48,242 bases of DNA from positions 1 through 48,242 of the forward strand of contig JAFCEA010000001.1 of assembly GCA_017609385.1 (NCBI GenBank), in the 5' to 3' direction. Position numbers and translations under genes: made by a program. Of the stretch, positions 42,224 to 48,242 are shown one piece after another (positions within the stretch are counted from its first letter, which is position 1; the number at the start of each line of letters is the position of its first letter). Under the pieces are notes generated by a model that saw nothing but the letters and a program-made list of their open reading frames with translations, ran no database searches and was not told the origin of the DNA. The DNA is from Candidatus Woesearchaeota archaeon. Lineage in GTDB: Archaea; Nanobdellota; Nanobdellia; Woesearchaeales; CG1-02-33-12.

Positions 42224-42756
42224 GGAACCACAACATATAATTTCTGGGTTGTCCCATACCTGTTGTCAGAATCTTTCTCGCATGAAATTTTTTCATCACT
42301 GCAAATATAAACATTAAGGATGTATGTTCCTTTTTTTGTGCCTCCAGGAACCTGGACAGCTATTCCTACCTTCTTTTGTTCATTAGGTTCAATAGTTACC
42401 TCCTTTTTTAACACCCAATATTTTTTTCCTATTTGAGGTATTCCCTCAGAATCTGATTCTTCAACATCAACGTAAAAGTCCATCCTCTCATTATGGGTAT
42501 TCAAAATCCCGACTGTAAAAAATCCTACCTTGTTTGGCCTTAGCTCCCTCCTGCTGATTCCAAGGCATATTCTCTCTGAAGAATCACACATGATGTTCTC
42601 AAGATGATCATCAATATCCTTTATTGTTATCTTGCTGAGTTCATCAGCCTGATGCATAATGTCATAAGCAAACTTAATTCCAAAACCAAATACAACTATT
42701 GATATAATTAGAATTACAATAAAATTTATTGAGAGTTCAAATGCTTTCTTGTTCAT
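42220..42756 (-). CDS. Pilin-like membrane protein
   Basis: 178 aa. N-terminus MNKKAFELSINFIVILIISIVVFGFGIKF has the short basic lead, small residues and long hydrophobic helix of type IV pilin-like proteins; a helix and a beta-rich domain with four cysteines follow. No processing site can be assigned with certainty. Third gene of a pilin-like/lipoprotein/pilin-like set; its N-terminal half parallels 43593-44111 (SxNxIVxLI...; I-x-D-x-D-ERLxL). Confidence 0.6.
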   Translation of the reverse strand: MNKKAFELSINFIVILIISIVVFGFGIKFAYDIMHQADELSKITIKDIDDHLENIMCDSSERICLGISRRELRPNKVGFFTVGILNTHNERMDFYVDVEESDSEGIPQIGKKYWVLKKEVTIEPNEQKKVGIAVQVPGGTKKGTYILNVYICSDEKISCEKDSDNRYGTTQKLYVVVP

Positions 42757-42757
42757 T

Positions 42758-43567
42758 TTAGCCTGGATTTACAAAGAATATTTTAGAGCTGTATGATTTT
42801 GTGTAGGTATCCCTTTTTACCTTATTTTCATATATTGGATTTCCCTCGCTGTCATGCCCTATCCTTTCTTTTATGATGTAGGTATAACCAATAACCAAGC
42901 TCAGCCTTTTCTCTTCTTCAACATTTTGCATGCTATCTTCATTGATAGGTATTGACTCAATGAAAGAATCACCAACATATTTTAATGTTCCATCAAGCTC
43001 TTTTCCCCCAATCAGAAGTTCTTTCTCAACAAGCTTTAGCGATGTTATTGTAACTGGAAGCACTAAATCTTCATCTGTATCTTCAAGCTGAATCTTAACC
43101 TTAAATTTTGAACTGTCTATGTTAAATGGCTGGTCAAGAGATGATGTTATTCCAATCTTAAAATAGCTAAACTCCTTGTCATCTGTAAGGACAATCTTCC
43201 TTATCAAAGACTCATCTATGCTAAGGACACATTCATTATCCTTGCATTTATATTCAAGGTATTCTGTATCATAGGTTCTTGAGCCAATCTGTATTTTGCC
43301 TTTACCGCTGCATTTACCACAATCGTTTTCACATAAGCATTTGTTTTCATCTGCATTTGTTTCACATCTTTTATTTCCGCAGCAATTGCTTATAACATCT
43401 ATCTCACATTTATTGTTAACACAACTTATATCAAGACATTTACTAGAATAGTCCTTAAACTCTTCCCTGACCCTTGAATTACAGTCAGAACTAAGCTTAC
43501 ACTCCTTGCAGCCACTGGTCAATAACATAACAAAAATCAGTACTGCAATAATAAATTTAGTTCTCAT
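42758..43567 (-). CDS. Cys-rich lipoprotein
   Basis: 269 aa. Signal with lipobox LLTSGC, then 16 or so cysteines in the first 100 residues (CKECKLSSDC, CLDISCVNNKCE, NCCGNKRCE, CLCENDCGKC), as in disulfide- or EGF-like knots, then a beta-rich domain. The ATG is preferred over a GTG 9 nt upstream. Lies between two pilin-like genes, so it may help build or hold a surface filament (inference). Confidence 0.68.
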   Translation of the reverse strand: MRTKFIIAVLIFVMLLTSGCKECKLSSDCNSRVREEFKDYSSKCLDISCVNNKCEIDVISNCCGNKRCETNADENKCLCENDCGKCSGKGKIQIGSRTYDTEYLEYKCKDNECVLSIDESLIRKIVLTDDKEFSYFKIGITSSLDQPFNIDSSKFKVKIQLEDTDEDLVLPVTITSLKLVEKELLIGGKELDGTLKYVGDSFIESIPINEDSMQNVEEEKRLSLVIGYTYIIKERIGHDSEGNPIYENKVKRDTYTKSYSSKIFFVNPG

Positions 43568-43592
43568 AAAAATCACTTATGATTTAAAATAA

Positions 43593-44111
43593 TTATTTTG
43601 TAACTGTTATATAAAATGTTTTTGAGGCATAATCTCCATCATCAATAAGTGCACTGCACATATATGTTGTGGCAACTGCATTTGGTGATACCTTAATGAC
43701 TGCTGGCAAGACCATTATCTCATCCCTTTCAAGCATCTTTGTTTCTCTAAAAACACTAAATGTAATATCATCTAAATTTGCATCCTCATCCATCTTGCTG
43801 TCGCACATAAATTCAATGTCAAAAGAAGCTTCATCCTCTTCCTCATTTCTTATTCCAAAATAAATCGTTTTTTCACCGCTTTTTTTGATTTCTATATTTT
43901 CCTCACGCAAGACAAGTCTTTCATCGCTGTCCCTAATCGTGTTAATCATATCATTTTCTATGTCCTTGCTTACCTCTCCAAGCTGGCCTATTGTTTGACT
44001 GAACATGCCTCTTATAAAGCCAAGGCCTATGCCGAGAACAGTTATAGCCAGAATCAGGATAACAATGGCATTAATAGAAATCTGTAACCCTGCTTTTTTA
44101 TTTGATCTCAT
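43593..44111 (-). CDS. Pilin-like membrane protein
   Basis: 172 aa. MRSNKKAGLQISINAIVILILAITVLGIGLGF: a basic lead and a long hydrophobic helix of pilin type, then a helix (EVSKDIENDMINTI) and a beta-rich domain with two cysteines. The ATG is set by GAGGTGAT. First gene of the three-gene set. Related in layout to 42220-42756. Confidence 0.6.
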   Translation of the reverse strand: MRSNKKAGLQISINAIVILILAITVLGIGLGFIRGMFSQTIGQLGEVSKDIENDMINTIRDSDERLVLREENIEIKKSGEKTIYFGIRNEEEDEASFDIEFMCDSKMDEDANLDDITFSVFRETKMLERDEIMVLPAVIKVSPNAVATTYMCSALIDDGDYASKTFYITVTK

Positions 44112-44226
44112 TAAAATCACCTCTTTGGATAATGTATACTAATATAGCAATTATATATAAAACTTTCTATTATAACCAGAAACCTCTTTAGAAAGCTTTT
44201 TAAATTAACCATAATTCCCAAAAAAC

Positions 44227-44769
44227 ATGGCAAAACTAAGAAAATTTAGGTCTTACAGAAAAGTTGAAAGGCCTTACACAAGGACATCAAAATTCAGAAA
44301 GAAATCTTTTATTAGAGCAAGCCCTAACCTCAAAATAGTAAGGTTTGAGATGGGAGATCCTAAAAAGAATTTTGATTATACGATTGAGCTTATATCTAAA
44401 ACAGATTTGCAGATAAGGCATGATGCAATTGAATCAGCAAGGCAGACCAGCAATAGATTATTGGAAAAAGAGCTTGGAAAAATGGGTTATTTCATAAAGA
44501 TAATGATTTACCCATTCCATATACTTAGAGAAAATCCAGTTGCAAGCGGTGCAGGTGCAGATAGAATGTCAACAGGCATGAAGAAGTCATTTGGAAAGCC
44601 TATTGGAGCAGCTGCTCAGGTCAGGAAAGGGCAAAAGGTATGCATAGTTAGGGTTAATAAAGGGGGTCTTGAAACAGCAAAGACTGCATTGAAAAGGGTG
44701 TCAAAGAAAATACCAAACTCTTATTCTATTTTAGTTAAGGAAAACAAGCCTGTTACTATTTCTGGATAG
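44227..44769 (+). CDS. rpl10e: 50S ribosomal protein L10e (uL16)
   Basis: 180 aa. Binds near the peptidyl-transferase centre and A/P-site tRNA. Archaeal signatures: RKVERPYTRTSKFRKKSFIR at the start, YPFHILRENPVASGAGADRMSTGMKKSFGKP, and the C-terminal KKIPNSYSILV. TTTTTAAATTAA is centred 26 nt before the ATG (leaderless). Monocistronic or with mscS. Confidence 0.95.
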   Translation: MAKLRKFRSYRKVERPYTRTSKFRKKSFIRASPNLKIVRFEMGDPKKNFDYTIELISKTDLQIRHDAIESARQTSNRLLEKELGKMGYFIKIMIYPFHILRENPVASGAGADRMSTGMKKSFGKPIGAAAQVRKGQKVCIVRVNKGGLETAKTALKRVSKKIPNSYSILVKENKPVTISG

Positions 44770-44809
44770 ACAGAAAGTTATAAATATAATCCCTATTTCA
44801 AAAAAAGAT

Positions 44810-45844
44810 ATGGAGTTAAATACTATAACAGAGATTTTCAAGAACCAGTATGTAGAAGCAGCATTAATCTTTCTTTTATTTGTAGTAATAGCAAAAACAG
44901 TTGCAATTGTTTTGAGAAAGTATTTAAAAAAAATAACAGAGAAAACAAAAACAAAGTTTGATGATGTGCTTTTGGAAAAAACAGAACCATTTTTAACATA
45001 CGTTATAGTATTAGTTGGTGTAAAGGTTTTACTGCTGCATATTGGGATCATGACATTATTATTATCAAGAATAATCAACTCTTTTATAACAATCTTGGCT
45101 GTATATTTTGCAATAATAATTATTGATATGTTCATTGACTTCTGGGGAATTAACTGGGCAAAGAAGACAAGATCAGGCATTGATGCCATGCTCCCATTAA
45201 TACACAAGTTCTCAAAGGTTGTTTTGATTATTGCTGGCTTGATGTTCATACTAGATATCTGGGACAAGGACATAACTGGATTTGTTGCTGGCCTGGGCAT
45301 AGCAGGCATTGTACTTGGATTTGCCCTTAAGGACAGCCTTGGAAACATATTTGGGGGCATATCAATAATACTTGACAGAACATACAAGGTAGGTGACAGG
45401 ATAAAGATTGACTCTGGCGAAAGCGGAATAGTTTATGACATCGGCCTTAGAAGCACAAAGATAAAAACATGGGATAATGATATTATTGTCATACCAAATG
45501 GTAAGATGGCTAATTCAAAAATACAGAACTATGTCCAGCCAAGCATTAGATCAAGAGCTGTTATTGAATTTGGTGTTGCATATGGCTCAGATGTTAAAAA
45601 GGTCAAGGATGTTGTAATAAAAACAATAAAAAAAGTGGAAAATGTTCTGGAAGACCCTGAACCTTCTGTTGTGTTTGTAAAGATGAATGATTTTTCTCTG
45701 GACTTTAAGGCAAAGTTCTGGGTCGCAAATATTTCCCAGAGATATGCTGCAAAAGAAAAGGCAACATGCATGATTTATGATGCTCTGAACAAGGCAAAGA
45801 TAAGCATACCTTTCCCAACAAGAACTGTTTATCTAAAGAAATAA
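44810..45844 (+). CDS. mscS: MscS-family mechanosensitive ion channel
   Basis: 344 aa. Four N-terminal membrane segments, the pore helix DITGFVAGLGIAGIVLGFALKDSLGNIFGG (Gly/Ala packed, TM3 of MscS), the beta domain ILDRTYKVGDRIKI, and the C-terminal alpha/beta cage. It releases solutes on osmotic downshock. TTATAAATATAAT lies about 26 nt before the ATG, giving its own leaderless promoter. Confidence 0.93.
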   Translation: MELNTITEIFKNQYVEAALIFLLFVVIAKTVAIVLRKYLKKITEKTKTKFDDVLLEKTEPFLTYVIVLVGVKVLLLHIGIMTLLLSRIINSFITILAVYFAIIIIDMFIDFWGINWAKKTRSGIDAMLPLIHKFSKVVLIIAGLMFILDIWDKDITGFVAGLGIAGIVLGFALKDSLGNIFGGISIILDRTYKVGDRIKIDSGESGIVYDIGLRSTKIKTWDNDIIVIPNGKMANSKIQNYVQPSIRSRAVIEFGVAYGSDVKKVKDVVIKTIKKVENVLEDPEPSVVFVKMNDFSLDFKAKFWVANISQRYAAKEKATCMIYDALNKAKISIPFPTRTVYLKK

Positions 45845-45895
45845 AACAATAGATTTAAATAATTGCTTTTCTAAGACAATAATTGGGTGGTTATT

Positions 45896-46069
45896 ATGAA
45901 TTTTAACAGCTATGGGAGGGTAGGTTATTACAAGCCAGATTACTTTTGTGGAATCTTGCCTAACGCTAATGAATTAAAGCATGAATTTAGTATGGGATCA
46001 AGACGCATTGATAAAAAACCAGTTAAAAAAGATAATATTGAGAGCAAACTAAATTATAAATTAAATTGA
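45896..46069 (+). CDS. Small unrecognised protein (57 aa)
   Basis: MNFNSYGRVGYYKPDYFCGILPN start, then a charged, lysine-rich end; one Cys and no membrane segment. Support for being real: GGTGG Shine-Dalgarno, a TATA-like GATTTAAATAA about 40 nt upstream, and tight linkage to the next gene (its GAGGTGAT site follows within 10 nt). A GTG 9 nt upstream is a less likely start. Confidence 0.5.
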   Translation: MNFNSYGRVGYYKPDYFCGILPNANELKHEFSMGSRRIDKKPVKKDNIESKLNYKLN

Positions 46070-46078
46070 GGTGATAAG

Positions 46079-47683
46079 ATGTTTTTCAGGAAAAAAAGAA
46101 ATCCCTTCTTAACAATCGGACTATTAACAGGAGTATTTTTAGGCTTGTTTTTAGGCAATATCTTATTTTGGATGATAATCGGAGGCCTTATCGGTTACCT
46201 GATGGAAAAAAAAGGTTTCTCCCCTAACAAAGGAAAGATAATTGATGTCAAAAAACCCTTTACAAAGATTGGCTCATTAATAACGATAGTTGTACTGATT
46301 TTTATTTTGTATTTTTTCAGGCCATGGTTTCATCCATTTATTATGGGCCTTTACACTCATCCAAGCATTATATTTATGATAATATTTGGATTATTTTCTG
46401 CATTTGCATTTATGAAAAAAAAGGATAATCTTGGTTATGGCTTGATGATTATTGCATTGATTTTCTTCATGGCATTTTCATTAAATGATGTTATTGTTGA
46501 GAGATATATTGTAAGTGAAACAGAATATCACATTATAAATGAGCTTCCTGACTCATCACAAGTCAGGATTGTTCCAGTTACTGTTGCCAGGAGATATGCA
46601 AAAGACAGCCTGCAGAAATCAAGGGAAAAGCTTGGAGATTTTGACATTGTTAATCTAAACAATAATCTTATCTGGACAACACCAAGGGTTCCTGATGGGA
46701 TAGTACTCTATTTTACACAGAAGGTTAAGGGCCTCATGACAGTAAATGCAGAGAAGAGCAGCAGGCAGACAAAGATGATTAATCAGGAGCTTAAAATTGG
46801 AGAGGATATTGGAATAACAGATAATATCTACTGGAAACTTTACAAAAAAACTTATTTTATAAATCTTGGAGAGATTTATTATATAATTGAAAGTAATGAG
46901 GTTTTAACAGTTGCTCCTGTAATTAAGTATAAGTTTAGGTTTCCTGTTATGATTCCATATTTTGACGGGGTTTATGTTGTAAATCCTGAGGCTGAAATAA
47001 AAAAATATTCACCAGATGAAATAGATTATATTGATTACCTAAAAAATAACAGGGCATATCCAGAATATCTTGCAAGATTGTATGTTGATTCATATAAATA
47101 TCATCTTGGTGTGTTAAATGCATGGTTTATGCACAAGGACCAGATAGAGATATCAGATGTTTATGGCCAGCAGAACAGGCAGCCATTCTTAATGCCAACT
47201 GTTGATGGTCTTAAATGGATCCTGGCAACAGAGCCATATGGCGAGAGCTATGGCGTGTTCAAGATATTTATTGTTGATGCAGTAACTGGCCAGATTGACA
47301 TGCTTGAGATGGATGAGGACAAGACATTAACCGGCCCAGTAAGGGTAGTAAGCTATGTAAAGAAGCAATTCCCAAGGATTGACTGGACAGAGGCAAGAAT
47401 TGTTGAGCCAAGGCCTTATGTTGTTAATGGAAAACTCTACTGGATGCTCTCAATAACACCAGCAGATTTTGCAGGAATCTCATACACTGTTTTTGTTGAT
47501 TCAGAGAACAATGATGTTCTTTCATTTGAGACAGATGAGGATGTGCTTAATTTTGTCAGCAAGGGAATAATCACTGCTGGAAATAAAACAATAACAGAGA
47601 TTCCAAGCAGGGATAAAGAAGAAATAATAAGAGAGATAGAGGAAAAGCTGGAAGAGCTTAAGGAATTAATAGAAGAGGGGTAA
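46079..47683 (+). CDS. Large membrane protein of unknown function
   Basis: 534 aa. Six or so hydrophobic segments in the first 140 residues, including a glycine-rich hairpin (GLLTGVFLGLFLGNILFWMIIGGLIGYL), then a large, probably extracellular domain (about 150-505) with PepSY-like units (RYAKDSLQKSREKLGDFDIV; VVSYVKKQFPRIDWTEARIVEP) alternating with beta strands, and a C-terminal charged coiled coil. Preceded by GAGGTGAT. I do not recognise a characterised family. Confidence 0.6.
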   Translation: MFFRKKRNPFLTIGLLTGVFLGLFLGNILFWMIIGGLIGYLMEKKGFSPNKGKIIDVKKPFTKIGSLITIVVLIFILYFFRPWFHPFIMGLYTHPSIIFMIIFGLFSAFAFMKKKDNLGYGLMIIALIFFMAFSLNDVIVERYIVSETEYHIINELPDSSQVRIVPVTVARRYAKDSLQKSREKLGDFDIVNLNNNLIWTTPRVPDGIVLYFTQKVKGLMTVNAEKSSRQTKMINQELKIGEDIGITDNIYWKLYKKTYFINLGEIYYIIESNEVLTVAPVIKYKFRFPVMIPYFDGVYVVNPEAEIKKYSPDEIDYIDYLKNNRAYPEYLARLYVDSYKYHLGVLNAWFMHKDQIEISDVYGQQNRQPFLMPTVDGLKWILATEPYGESYGVFKIFIVDAVTGQIDMLEMDEDKTLTGPVRVVSYVKKQFPRIDWTEARIVEPRPYVVNGKLYWMLSITPADFAGISYTVFVDSENNDVLSFETDEDVLNFVSKGIITAGNKTITEIPSRDKEEIIREIEEKLEELKELIEEG

Positions 47684-47693
47684 TTAAGCAAAT

Positions 47694-47885
47694 ATGGAAT
47701 GCAATAAACCAGAAAATCTAAAGAAATGCAACTGCACTTATGAGCCTTGTGAAAGAAAAGGCCTTTGCTGCGAGTGCGTAAGATATCATCTAAGCAGAAA
47801 TGAACTTCCAGCATGCTGCTTTCCAGATGATGCTGAAAAAACATTTGATAGGTCTATAGCTAAGTTTATTGAGATAAACAGCTGA
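47694..47885 (+). CDS. DUF6485-type Cys-rich small protein
   Basis: 63 aa with CNKPENLKKCNCTYEPCERKGLCCECVRYHLSRNELPACCFP: eleven or so cysteines in a pattern (PCxRKGxCCxCxxYH...LPACCF) known from small conserved prokaryotic proteins (DUF6485). Likely metal-binding; role unknown. Follows the large membrane protein by 10 nt. Confidence 0.72.
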   Translation: MECNKPENLKKCNCTYEPCERKGLCCECVRYHLSRNELPACCFPDDAEKTFDRSIAKFIEINS

Positions 47886-47888
47886 AAG

Positions 47889-48242
47889 ATGAAAATAATT
47901 AATGTAAAAATAAAAAAAGTTAGTGTTAATTCTTTCTCTGCAAGAGACTATTCTGTTGAACTTGCCATTGATTTTAATGATGGTATTGACAAGCAGATAA
48001 TGAGGCACACTGTAATAGATTATCCAGATATGGTTGCAGAGCATATTTTTAATGACCTCAAGAAAATGGAAAAAAATATTAACATAAAATTTGATGGAGA
48101 GTCTATTTTAGACAGCTATGTTAATGTTGTTATGCAGAACGAGGATGAAGATAAAAAAAAGATAGCAAAGTTTCTCAGCAAAGTCCAGGAAAAGATAAGC
48201 AAGATAAAAAATAAAAGAGTTGTTGAGGGATATATCAACCTG
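47889..48242 (+). CDS. Unrecognised protein, cut by the window end
   Basis: 118 codons are open to the last base, with no stop. It begins MKIINVKIKKVSVNSFSARDYSVELAIDF and continues as an alternating strand-and-helix, soluble, charged sequence. The ATG is 3 nt after the DUF6485 gene stop, so it is in the same operon. No motif is recognised. Confidence 0.6.
   Translation, partial: MKIINVKIKKVSVNSFSARDYSVELAIDFNDGIDKQIMRHTVIDYPDMVAEHIFNDLKKMEKNINIKFDGESILDSYVNVVMQNEDEDKKKIAKFLSKVQEKISKIKNKRVVEGYINL

Noticed and set aside
44731..45387. 218-codon frame antisense to mscS
   Set aside because: Opposite a clear MscS channel; no supporting signals.

Overview
The window suggests a small-genome archaeon of the DPANN group, most like Woesearchaeota/Pacearchaeota (inference). 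The rRNAs and the ribosomal and transcription proteins (L1, P0, L12, S24e, S27ae, S7, L10e, Rpo7, Spt4, Kae1) are archaeal. The chromosome is AT-rich, and many genes have a TATA box 25-28 nt upstream of the ATG, the leaderless archaeal arrangement. Mixed in are bacterial-type genes: DnaK/DnaJ/GrpE, FabF, FabH and Lgt. Many small membrane-anchored or Cys-rich proteins are unrecognised, as is usual for DPANN. The rank is uncertain without a tree.

Layout. 1-4800: rRNA operon, 16S (5' end cut by the window) - tRNA-Ala(UGC) - 23S, with no 5S after it. The 16S gene has a 103-nt bulge-helix-bulge intron in the universal 790 loop, and the tRNA has an 87-nt intron in its T loop. 4983-9889 (+): Kae1, a transglutaminase-like membrane protein, then L1-P0-L12 and a coiled-coil protein. 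9941-11873 (-): the conserved PIN-Rpo7-Spt4-S24e-S27ae cluster. 11895-14192: divergent fabF and fabH around one near-palindromic TATA box; fabH is split by a -1 frameshift. 14189-18425 (-): AP endonuclease, cation/proton antiporter, a nuclease-like protein, a frameshifted small membrane protein and Taw1/TYW1. 19296-23054 (+): a deoxynucleotide operon (dUTPase, NrdD, CxxC redoxin, a 34-residue peptide, NrdG) behind an array of imperfect palindromes; dTMP kinase and S7 follow on the minus strand.

24519-27533 is the most unusual part. A four-gene minus-strand cassette (nucleotidyltransferase, 2-phosphoglycerate-kinase-like P-loop kinase, Nudix hydrolase, thymidylate-kinase-like protein) lies between two 101-bp direct repeats that look identical. 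The right repeat is the intact 3' end of the neighbouring membrane-protein gene and the left one is an orphan copy. That is the arrangement left by integration into a gene 3' end, although no integrase is visible.

27444-31011 (-): surface proteins and a THUMP protein. 31125-36953 (-): a chaperone cluster (Hsp20, GrpE, YkgJ-like, small protein, DUF3467, DnaK, flavoprotein, DnaJ), divergent from an HTH regulator with a perfect dyad beside the hsp20 start. 37677-40661 (-): an unknown protein, a large Ig-like surface protein and SepF. 40788-42223 (+): Lgt and triosephosphate isomerase. 42220-44111 (-): pilin-like protein, lipoprotein, pilin-like protein. 44227-48242 (+): L10e, MscS, and small or membrane proteins, the last gene cut by the window edge.

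Links between genes: Lgt could lipidate the two lipobox proteins seen here. The nrd operon supplies dNTPs anaerobically with its own reductant. The HTH protein is a candidate regulator of the chaperone genes. The RNA introns imply a tRNA-splicing-type endonuclease elsewhere in the genome.
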